Assembly: GCA_005879605.1 (NCBI GenBank)
Contig: VBKE01000011.1
Coordinates: 1 to 59,403, forward strand
DNA length: 59,403 nucleotides
From: Deltaproteobacteria bacterium
GTDB taxonomy: Bacteria > Desulfobacterota > Binatia > UBA9968
Direction: 5' to 3'
Part shown: in pieces, positions 52,636 through 59,403 of the stretch
Layout of the letters: every line of letters begins with the position of its first letter
Position numbering within the stretch: position 1 is the stretch's first letter
Made by a program: the position numbers and the translations under genes
The notes under the pieces: generated by a model
The model's input: only the letters and a program-made list of their open reading frames with translations
Database searches by the model: none
What the model was told of the DNA's origin: nothing

Positions 52636-54651
52636 TTACTCTTTCACCTCCGGAACGGGGAAATGAAGGTAGAAGGTAGTGCCTTCGCCGGGCCTGCTCT
52701 CCACACTGATTCTGCCCCGGTGGGTCTTCATGATGCGTTCACAAATGGAAAGTCCCAGTCCCATGCCTTTGCCTTTTTTCGTGCTAAAAAAAGGACGAAA
52801 GATGTCAGGCAGAAGCTCTGGACCAATGCCCGGGCCGGTATCGCAAATAGCAATTGTCAATTCAACCTGTGCTTCATCGTTGCCCGAATGATCTTTCGCC
52901 GCCACTCGATTCGCCGCCGCCCGAAAGGCCAGGGTGCCGCCGTCTGCCATGGCCTCGGCGGCATTAAAAGAGAGATTGATCAAAACCTGTCGCAACTGTT
53001 GGGGATCAGCGAAAATCGGGGGCAGGTCAGGCTCAAGATCGACCACCGTTTTTATATTAGATTTCTTATATTGAACCGACAGCAAGGAAATGGTCTTGTG
53101 GAGAATTTCGCCGACGTCGACCGGGGTGAACGTAGCCTCCTTTGGACGAACGAAATCGAAAAGATCCAGCACGATCTTGCGGCAGCGCAGCGCCTCTTGC
53201 TCGATAGCAGTAATCGACTCGTAGTGAGGATCGGAACGCTCCAGCCCCAAACGCATTTCTTGGGACAAACCCAGGATGATCGCCAGAGGGTTGTTGAACT
53301 CGTGCGCGAACGAAGCCGCGAGCTCGCCGAGCGTAACGAGCCGGTCCGAAATGATGAGTTGGCCTTCGAGCTGCTTCGCCAAGTTGCGAGATCGTTCCTC
53401 GCTTCGCCGCAGCTCGTCTTCGACTCGCTGCCGCTCGGCGATCTCGAAGCGCAAATCATCGTTGACTTTCGTCAAATCCGCGGTCCGCTCTTCGACCCGT
53501 TGTTCCAATTCATCGTGCGCTTTCCGCAGCTCCAGCGACTGTTCTTTGAGCTGCTCGTAAAGCCGAGAATTGTAAATGGCCAAGGCCGCTTGACTACCGA
53601 CGCCGGAGAGAAAGGCAATCTCTTGATCGCTAAATTCATGTTCCGCCTTCGTGTAAACGCACAAAAGTCCCAGCACTTCTCCTTTAGTCATGAGCGGAAC
53701 CGCGAGATAGGAAACCAGATTGTTCCTGCGGTAAAAGTCAGGCCGCCTGATGATCCGGGAGTCGGTTTGAATGTTACGCACGACCAGCGGTGCCTTAGTT
53801 CGGACCACCTCCTGCCCCCGAGCGCCGGGCGAACCCGGGTGGTAGTTTTTCCAATCTTCATCTTTGATATTACGACAGGCCAAATACTCAAGCCTTTTAT
53901 CACGGTTGAACAATCTGACGGTACTCGCGATCGGATAGGGAAAGAATTGTTCGATTTTCTCGAGCAAAAAATCCAAGACCTGTTGCAGATCCAGAGTGGA
54001 CATAATGGCGTCGTTGATGTCGCGCAGCGCAATAACGCGCCGGAGGCTTTGTTGAACGACATCCTCGGCCTTCTTACGTTCGGTGATATTGCGGACTAAC
54101 CACAGCAGACGGATCAAACGGCCTTGCGGATCGCAAACCCTAAAGACACTGAGAGTCGCGGGAAACGGAGCACCGCCGTTGCGTCTTCGCAATATCTCCG
54201 TCTCCCACTCTCCGCTCAGATCATCCGTAAGCAATTTCGCCAGCAGATCCCGAAACCGCTTATGGTCCCTTTCGGCGATAAACGTGATCATGGGTTTGTG
54301 GGCGAGATACTCCTGAAACACTCCGAGGATCTCCTTCGCCTGCCGATTGGCATCTTGGATGTTTCCCCAGGGATCGGTAACCAAATAGCCTGCGGGGGCG
54401 AAGTCGAACAGCTCGCGGTAGCGCCGGTGCTCAACCGCCGTTTCCTCCTGCGCCGCGGCTAATTCATCATTATACTGGCGCATTTCCTCGACGGACACCT
54501 GCAACTCTTCCAGTGAAATCGAAAGCTCTGCCAGCGCCTCTTCCAACAACTCTCGTTGGGCGGGTGAAGCTTCGGCGCGCCTATAGAGATCTTGGAGACG
54601 CTCGCGCGCGGATTGCAGTTGCTGATGTAGGCGATTGTCTCCGGGCTCCAT
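52636..54651 (-). CDS. PAS-GAF sensor histidine kinase (NtrB/AtoS-like)
   Basis: 671-aa soluble kinase. Order: N-terminal coiled coil (1-75), PAS (about 78-190, YRELFDFAPAGYLVTD), GAF (about 215-365), coiled coil (365-430), HisKA with His450 in ASFAHEFNNPLAI, HATPase with N-box INLSFNAAEAM (about 558-568), G1 DTGPGIG and G2 GKGMGLGLSI. No transmembrane segment, so it senses a cytoplasmic signal. AAGGAGCAAT precedes the start. The HEFNNP type of H-box goes with NtrC-type regulators, agreeing with the damaged regulator downstream (stop and start adjoining, TAAATG). It follows CheR-PAS in the same operon. Confidence 0.93.
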   Translation of the reverse strand: MEPGDNRLHQQLQSARERLQDLYRRAEASPAQRELLEEALAELSISLEELQVSVEEMRQYNDELAAAQEETAVEHRRYRELFDFAPAGYLVTDPWGNIQDANRQAKEILGVFQEYLAHKPMITFIAERDHKRFRDLLAKLLTDDLSGEWETEILRRRNGGAPFPATLSVFRVCDPQGRLIRLLWLVRNITERKKAEDVVQQSLRRVIALRDINDAIMSTLDLQQVLDFLLEKIEQFFPYPIASTVRLFNRDKRLEYLACRNIKDEDWKNYHPGSPGARGQEVVRTKAPLVVRNIQTDSRIIRRPDFYRRNNLVSYLAVPLMTKGEVLGLLCVYTKAEHEFSDQEIAFLSGVGSQAALAIYNSRLYEQLKEQSLELRKAHDELEQRVEERTADLTKVNDDLRFEIAERQRVEDELRRSEERSRNLAKQLEGQLIISDRLVTLGELAASFAHEFNNPLAIILGLSQEMRLGLERSDPHYESITAIEQEALRCRKIVLDLFDFVRPKEATFTPVDVGEILHKTISLLSVQYKKSNIKTVVDLEPDLPPIFADPQQLRQVLINLSFNAAEAMADGGTLAFRAAANRVAAKDHSGNDEAQVELTIAICDTGPGIGPELLPDIFRPFFSTKKGKGMGLGLSICERIMKTHRGRISVESRPGEGTTFYLHFPVPEVKE

Positions 54652-54795
54652 CGTTTATTGCTCCTTCCATGGACGAGATGATCCCTGGAAGTTGTACCGG
54701 TGCGAGCGAGGTGGATTCGTGCTGCTGCGGTAGCCTTCATCTATCATCGCGATTTTTGGTTTCCAGTAGAATTTTGGCTCGAAAGCAATCCTGCT

Positions 54796-56670
54796 TCACA
54801 TTCCCATCTCCTCCATCATCAACATGGCGCCCTGCGGCTCTCCCTTCGGGCCTCTAAAGGGAGTTATGGCGACACGGCATTTGATGGACCTGCCGCGGCG
54901 GTTGACGGCATCTAGGATCATTTCCTGCTTATCGATCTCCTGGGATAAGCAAGCTCGAATGGGTCCCCTCAACTGTCCCACCGGCAAACCGATATCAAGA
55001 TTCAACAAAGACTGGCCCTTAATCTCCTCGGCTCTGAGACCCCAAAGATCCTCGGCCATATAATTCCAGATCAGCACGTTGTTATTGCAATCCACCACCA
55101 CCACTCCGCCGCTCAGGCTGGACAGGATCGAGTTCAAAAAGGCGTTCGAGTGGTTCAGTTCATCCGTCCTCTCGCGCAGCTCTTCGTTAATCGTATTGAG
55201 CTCCTCATTGGTCGATTGCAGCTCTTCATTCATCGTTTCGAGCTCTTCGTTGGTGGATTGCAGCTCTTCGTTGGTGGTTTCGAGCTCTTCGTTGGTGGAC
55301 TGCAACTCTTCATTGGTGGTTTCGAGCTCTTCGTTGGTGGACTGCAATTCCTCGTTGGCGGCCTGTAACTCTTCGTTGACTGTCTCCGCGTCTTGCTTGG
55401 CCCGCTGAATGTCCTCCTCCAAGCTTTGGTACCGCGTGACGTCATTGAAGCTGATACACACACCAATCGAGACCCCATTATCTTGCAGCGGCGTGACCGC
55501 CACGTCGAGGTAGCGGGGGTCGCCGTTCTTGAATCGCTGTTCCACATTGGCGGCTGTGATGACCTTGCGCTCGGCATTGGCCCGTTCGATCAGCGAGCGC
55601 AGTTCCACCGGCCGGTAGGAAAGCTCCAGGTCCTGGAACGGCCGCCCCAAGTCTCTGGAGTCGACGCTAAAGAGTTGTCTGGCCTGCTGGTTCGCCAGTA
55701 CCAGATTGCCATTGGCATCAACGACGAGTTGAGCCGTCTGTCCGATATCGAAAGCGCTGTCGCGCAATCGCACGTGCCGGCTTACGTGATTATTAACTTC
55801 CGTCGCCGCGCCGGTTTGGGCGAAGACGAGCAGCCGGTCGCGCATGGTGACTTGAGGTGATTTGGAAAAGATGCGGCACTTCAGCTCCACCGGAGTGAAC
55901 AAAGAAGACTGAATGAGCAGCACCTCCGCCTTGCCGAGAAAAAGGAAACCGTTGGCGTTCAGCGCGTAATGAAAACGCGAGAGAATCCGTCCCTGGGTCT
56001 CCGCGTTGAAGTACATCAGAGTATTTCGGCACACGAGCAAATCCAGCCGCGACATGGGAGCATCCTGCACCAGATCGTGCCGACCGAAGATCACCGAGCG
56101 GCGCAGGTCCGAGTTGAACACGTACCGGCTACCGACGGCGTCAAAATACTTCTGCCTAAATTCTTCCGGCACCGGCTGGATCTCTTTGGCGCCATAACCA
56201 GCCTGCCGCGCCGTTGCGAGAGCGTCTTCGTCCACGTCCGTGGCGTAGATCTTGACCCGTTGGCGAAATTCCTCCTTCCCTAACGCTTCCGCCATCAGCA
56301 TGGCAATCGCGTAGGCCTCTTCACCGGTGGCGCAGCCGGCGCTCCAGATCCGTATGGAGTCGTCGGCGCCTTTATTCTGGATAATGCGTGGGACGACGGA
56401 GCCAGCCAAAAAGTCCCAGGCCGGCTGGTCGCGAAAGAATGACGTGACGTTGATCAGAATAGTGTTGAAAAGAACAGCAAACTCTTCGGGATGGACTTCG
56501 AGGTAATCGACGTAATCCGTGAAGCGATCGACATGCACCGTCTGCATGCGCTTGCTCATTCGCCGCATCAGACTGGGACGTTTATAACCGGTAAAATCGA
56601 AGCCACGGCTCTGCCGCAGGTACTCGAGCAGATGCTCGAATTTCGCGTCCTCTTTGGGTGGTGGGCTCAT
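54796..56670 (-). CDS. CheR methyltransferase fused to coiled coil and PAS domains
   Basis: 624-aa protein corresponding to the CheR-PAS half of CheB-CheR-PAS fusions. CheR N-domain with NVTSFFRDQPAWDFL, SAM site WSAGCATGEEAYAIAMLM, and CRNTLMYFN; then a PAS domain (about 315-435), a coiled coil of NEELQSTNEELETT heptad repeats (about 435-500) and a second PAS ending EEMGM. CheB is encoded separately just upstream, overlapping by ATGA. In these fusions the methyltransferase and esterase may signal to a downstream histidine kinase, as the gene order here also suggests. No chemoreceptor is near this cluster. Confidence 0.93.
   Translation of the reverse strand: MSPPPKEDAKFEHLLEYLRQSRGFDFTGYKRPSLMRRMSKRMQTVHVDRFTDYVDYLEVHPEEFAVLFNTILINVTSFFRDQPAWDFLAGSVVPRIIQNKGADDSIRIWSAGCATGEEAYAIAMLMAEALGKEEFRQRVKIYATDVDEDALATARQAGYGAKEIQPVPEEFRQKYFDAVGSRYVFNSDLRRSVIFGRHDLVQDAPMSRLDLLVCRNTLMYFNAETQGRILSRFHYALNANGFLFLGKAEVLLIQSSLFTPVELKCRIFSKSPQVTMRDRLLVFAQTGAATEVNNHVSRHVRLRDSAFDIGQTAQLVVDANGNLVLANQQARQLFSVDSRDLGRPFQDLELSYRPVELRSLIERANAERKVITAANVEQRFKNGDPRYLDVAVTPLQDNGVSIGVCISFNDVTRYQSLEEDIQRAKQDAETVNEELQAANEELQSTNEELETTNEELQSTNEELETTNEELQSTNEELETMNEELQSTNEELNTINEELRERTDELNHSNAFLNSILSSLSGGVVVVDCNNNVLIWNYMAEDLWGLRAEEIKGQSLLNLDIGLPVGQLRGPIRACLSQEIDKQEMILDAVNRRGRSIKCRVAITPFRGPKGEPQGAMLMMEEMGM
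55180..55382. repeat. 42-base tandem repeat encoding coiled coil NEELQSTNEELETT
   Basis: Repeated units of CAGCTCTTCGTTGGTGG and TTTCGAGCTCTTCGTTGG type on the plus strand encode at least three copies of a 14-residue motif on the minus strand. Nucleotide near-identity between copies implies recent expansion by slippage. Copy number could vary between strains. Confidence 0.8.
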
Positions 56671-57296
56671 CCGACGTCACCTTTCAGAACCAAGGTTACA
56701 AGAGCCGAAGAGATCTCCTCCAACGGCAGGACAAAATCGGCGCTTCCGGTTTGCATGGCGGCGCCGGGCATGCCGAAAAATTCCGCGCTCCTCTCGTCCT
56801 GGACGATCACGGTTCCGTCCATTTTCTTAATCGCCTTGACTCCCATCGAGCCATCACTGCCCGTGCCGGTTAAGACGACGGCGATGGCTCGATCTTTAAA
56901 ACTTGCCGCCACCGACTCGAACAATAGATCCGCCGAGGGACGCACAAAATGGACCAACTCCGACTGCGAGAGTGAGAGGGTGCCGTCCGGGTTAACCAGC
57001 AGGTGCCGATTGGGCGGAGCGATGTAAACTGTCCCTGGAGACAAATGATCTCCCTCCTCGGCCTCTTTCACATGCAGCGGCGTTCGCCTGCTGAGAATGT
57101 CTGCCATGAGGCTCCGATGCCTACGATCAAGATGCTGCACCACGACGATAGCCGCCGGAAACTCTCGAGGCAGTCCAGCCAGCACTTCGCTCAGTGCTCT
57201 CAATCCGCCGGCGGACGCCGCCAAAGCTATGATGTCGTAGGCACCGTTAGAGAAGGTTTGCGAGGTGTTAAACCCGTTTTTTGCGGCTTCTCCCAT
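56667..57296 (-). CDS. CheB-type protein-glutamate methylesterase domain, stand-alone
   Basis: 209-aa CheB catalytic domain without a receiver. Catalytic triad Ser28 (AASAGGLRAL), His55 (VVQHLDRRH) and Asp148 (TGTGSDGSMG). The phosphate-regulated receiver of classical CheB is missing, as in CheB-CheR fusions, so activity must be controlled otherwise. AGAGGGAC precedes the start and the stop overlaps the CheR-PAS start (ATGA). It is the first gene of a four-gene operon ending with the sigma-54 regulator. Confidence 0.93.
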   Translation of the reverse strand: MGEAAKNGFNTSQTFSNGAYDIIALAASAGGLRALSEVLAGLPREFPAAIVVVQHLDRRHRSLMADILSRRTPLHVKEAEEGDHLSPGTVYIAPPNRHLLVNPDGTLSLSQSELVHFVRPSADLLFESVAASFKDRAIAVVLTGTGSDGSMGVKAIKKMDGTVIVQDERSAEFFGMPGAAMQTGSADFVLPLEEISSALVTLVLKGDVG

Positions 57297-57484
57297 GGCC
57301 GTCCCTCTTTGGCCCTTTAGCTCTTTCTGTTGGACGAAAAGCTACCATATCCGCGGTCTAGTGCGCGGGTCAAGGGACATACTTTGCGAAATTTGAAGCC
57401 ACGACAAAACAGGGGATGAAGGTGGATGAGGACGAACGATTGTCAACGCGCTGGAAATGAATGCAGTACGGAGTCTAAAACGGA

Positions 57485-57931
57485 TTAGCCTTTATCGGGC
57501 GATTTATCATCAGACGATTTATTCCATCGCTCAGCCAGCCGCTCGTAGGATCTCTCCAATTCTTTCATTAGCGCATCCATTTTGGCTCTGGCTTCATTCC
57601 AGGTTTTCGCGCCTTCAGCCTTAATCTTCTCAAAATTTTGCTTCGCCGTGGCCATCTGCCTCTCGAATTCTTTTGAGGCTTCCTGAAACTTGAGCTTGGC
57701 CTTCTCTCCCGCCTTTTCGGCCTTAGCTTTGAGCGTTCTCAGGCGTTCGCGGAGTTCGGCCAATTGTTTGTCAATGCTGTTCTGGTATTCCTCTTTTTGC
57801 GGGTCCTTACTTACCTGCTCTGCATCACCCGGTCTCACTTTTGCGGCGTCGGCCTGGGATTCTGCTGCATCAATGTAGGAATTGGAGATCAGCATGAAGG
57901 TGAATGACATTGTCAATATTAAGCTTTTCAT
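57485..57931 (-). CDS. secreted coiled-coil protein
   Basis: 148-aa exported protein. Start at ATG 57931 (AAGGA nine bases upstream) gives the signal peptide MKSLILTMSFTFMLISNSYI with cleavage near DAA. The mature part is almost entirely charged helix: KQLAELRERLRTLKAKAEKAGEKAKLKFQ, ending ERLAERWNKSSDDKSPDKG, like small apolipoprotein-type or envelope-stress coiled-coil proteins. No lipobox, no domain name. Possibly an envelope spacer or chaperone; no operon partner. Confidence 0.75.
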   Translation of the reverse strand: MKSLILTMSFTFMLISNSYIDAAESQADAAKVRPGDAEQVSKDPQKEEYQNSIDKQLAELRERLRTLKAKAEKAGEKAKLKFQEASKEFERQMATAKQNFEKIKAEGAKTWNEARAKMDALMKELERSYERLAERWNKSSDDKSPDKG

Positions 57932-58398
57932 AAGTGACATCCTTTTGTTCTATCGCGTCAATCCTAGCCGGCCGGATGGCTGCACTACGCCCCGGCCACG
58001 GCTGGTGCACAAAGAGCACCGGCTTCACGAGACAAACGGCGGCTCCAGTTGTTGTCTTGAGCGCTAAAACAAAGCTTCCGCAAGGATGAAGTGTTCCAGC
58101 ACGAACAAGAGTAATATCAAACTCGCAGGAATCCAGACGGCCCAAAGGAGAACTTCCATTAGGAAACTACTTCTCCTGGATACGTGTAGAAGTGCTGTGT
58201 CCCGCGTATACAATGCAGTCGCGTCGCTGGGTTTCGGTTCCGCGCTCAGTAATTCTGCTGGAGCATTAGCCGTTTGTTCCAGATTTGCGCCGATTTCTTC
58301 CGCCATTTCGTCGCGCCTTTTCGAATCGGGTCTCAGCCCGCTGACGCAACGTGAATCGCGTAATTGCGTCAGCGAGACACAAATGGCTCATTACGTTT
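57932..58398 (-). CDS. candidate small membrane protein (58064-58306) in a mostly empty gap
   Basis: Within this gap an 80-codon frame from ATG 58306 to 58064 encodes an acidic N-terminal part and a C-terminal hydrophobic helix (EVLLWAVWIPASLILLLFVLEHF). AAAAGG lies ten bases upstream. A shorter version starting at the internal Met before EVLLWAV would be 30 residues and have AGGAGA upstream. The C-terminal membrane helix is the main support. An inverted repeat GGTGC-N7-GCACC lies at 58004-58020. Otherwise the gap holds nothing. Confidence 0.45.
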
Positions 58399-59064
58399 TC
58401 ATCGCGGCGACAAAAAAGCTTGCAGTTGCAAATTATCGGGATTGGTAAACCGGCCTTCGACTCTCACGTAATCGCCTCGACGGAGACGCCGGAAGTTGTC
58501 GACATCGGCCGGCCTGGCATTGTAAGGGACCGACACCGTAACCGTTCGGCCGGTCCGCGGTCGGACGTCGAAAACGCCCGTGTCGTACTCAATTCTCTCG
58601 ACGGTTCCTTCTACGACATCGGATCTTGGTGGCAGCGGATCACGCCGCGCTTCTAGGCGCCCGGTTCGAGCTTGGACAGGAGTTTCAATACGAATCGTCT
58701 CGATATTATCGCTGCGCCGCGGTCCGGTCCGGAAAGCTATGAGATCGCCCGATTCCAGCTGCTCGGGCGCATAACTCCAACCGTGATATACGACTCTCGT
58801 GCCAGTGCGGTCATATAGCAACACACGCCTGCCCCCGTTATCGGTCTGTACACGAATCTCCTGCTTCGCCGGGTCGACCTCCATCACCTCAGCGCGAATC
58901 TCCCCAGGTTGTAAGGCAGTGTCCTCGGTGACTTGCCCCCGGACTCTCCCAGATCGTACTTCGTCCAGGGTAGGTCGTGTCTCCAAAGCGCAGCCGGTTA
59001 GGGTGGCCAAGCCTAACGCGGCGGTGAATAGATAGGCTAGTGGAAAACGGTTCAACGGAGCCAT
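58399..59064 (-). CDS. lipoprotein with repeated OB-like (DUF5666-type) segments
   Basis: 221-aa predicted lipoprotein. The signal ends LATLTGC (Cys25) after a hydrophobic stretch. Two similar segments follow: GEIRAEVMEVDPAKQEIRVQTDNGGRRVLLYDRTGTRVVYHG and SDVVEGTVERIEYDTGVFDVRPRTGRTVTVSVPYN, each followed by a LESGDLIAFR or LRRGDYVRVEG strand. These resemble the small beta-barrels of DUF5666. AGAGGGGGCG precedes the ATG. Outer-membrane or periplasmic, function unknown. Confidence 0.8.
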   Translation of the reverse strand: MAPLNRFPLAYLFTAALGLATLTGCALETRPTLDEVRSGRVRGQVTEDTALQPGEIRAEVMEVDPAKQEIRVQTDNGGRRVLLYDRTGTRVVYHGWSYAPEQLESGDLIAFRTGPRRSDNIETIRIETPVQARTGRLEARRDPLPPRSDVVEGTVERIEYDTGVFDVRPRTGRTVTVSVPYNARPADVDNFRRLRRGDYVRVEGRFTNPDNLQLQAFLSPR

Positions 59065-59332
59065 TGAAATCGCCCCCTCTCTAAATGGTTCCTATTATCT
59101 ATTTATCTATTCAATGCGCTTACCCAAAGAATGTGCCAGACCAAAGTGGCCGAGATTTATTCTCGAAAACTCCTCAAATTGTTACAAATGCGTTTTTTAA
59201 ATGGGCAAGCTGTAGGAAAATCTCCAACAACAGTCTACGGCCGTGACTGTAAAATGGGACAGCCTTAGCCGACGAGTAATCGAGGAAAAATAGTTTGGAA
59301 AATATTGGGATGATGTATGGTCGCAGCTAAGT

Positions 59333-59403
59333 TTATTGGCGTCTGTCCATGCCGATCGGACGGACATAAACTCTCATGCCTTCGGCACTCAAAATCTCTA
59401 CCT
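59333..59403 (-). CDS. C-terminal end of a gene entering from the right edge
   Basis: The minus strand is open from the window end to TAA at 59335-59333, reading VEILSAEGMRVYVRPIGMDR and then RQ. The sequence is protein-like, but 22 residues do not allow a family call. The space 59065-59332 holds no gene that I can recognise. Confidence 0.35.
   Translation of the reverse strand, partial: VEILSAEGMRVYVRPIGMDRRQ

Noticed and set aside
52621..54099. 492-codon plus-strand frame
   Set aside because: It lies wholly opposite the histidine kinase gene, whose HisKA and ATPase motifs are intact; the frame has no family features.
55180..55382. Possible CRISPR-like array
   Set aside because: The repeats are contiguous without unique spacers and encode in-frame coiled coil.

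Overview
The window reads as chromosomal DNA of an uncultured, Gram-negative soil or subsurface bacterium. Evidence for a Gram-negative cell is the set of lipoproteins, an outer-membrane efflux gene, Tat substrates and a periplasmic cytochrome c. The mix of orphan NMT1/THI5-like binding proteins, CocE hydrolase, MmgE/PrpD, hydantoinase A/B, PqaA-like and HpaB-like proteins, and short dispersed inverted repeats is what I associate with MAG lineages such as Binatota, Rokubacteria or NC10. That placement is inference; there is no rRNA or other taxonomic marker here. I saw no tRNA, rRNA, CRISPR array, IS element or phage module.

Layout. 1-3.7 kb: a Wsp-like chemosensory operon (MCP, CheW, CheR-TPR) read leftwards out of the window, preceded by gene debris. 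4.6-18 kb: a catabolic and uptake island with two hydrolases, MmgE/PrpD, an ACMSD-type amidohydrolase, three orphan binding proteins and one complete sugar-type ABC importer whose binding protein has a Tat signal. 18.5-28 kb: small accessory genes (P-loop protein, secreted lectin-like protein, SEC-C protein) and housekeeping-type genes (ettA, hrpB, a GST, an SMP-30 lactonase). 28-33 kb: YgiT-type zinc protein, PqaA-like protein, HpaB-like monooxygenase, GNAT and an alpha/beta hydrolase. 33.7-35 kb: small proteins and a single-domain response regulator. 35.2-38.6 kb: a Tat-exported thiamine-diphosphate enzyme, a monohaem cytochrome c and a gentisate-dioxygenase-like bicupin, the most unusual group in the window. 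39-45 kb: a TetR-controlled ABC-2 efflux operon with a truncated outer-membrane component. 45-51.2 kb: tandem binding-protein paralogues divergent from hydantoinase/oxoprolinase B and A. 51.3-57.3 kb: CheB, CheR-PAS, PAS-GAF histidine kinase and a damaged NtrC-type regulator. 57.5-59.4 kb: small envelope proteins.

How the parts fit. Several clusters pair a periplasmic binding protein with a hydrolase or ring-cleaving enzyme, suggesting scavenging of organic acids, amides, cyclic imides or aromatic compounds; actual substrates cannot be read from sequence. Three sites in the island carry GATATA/TATATC inverted repeats, two of them overlapping good sigma-70-like promoters, which suggests a shared regulator. 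The window also holds unusually many gene fragments (MCP tail, hydrolase head, hrpB head, hydantoinase B piece, truncated efflux lipoprotein, frameshifted sigma-54 regulator, an unknown gene with an internal stop), pointing to active duplication and decay.
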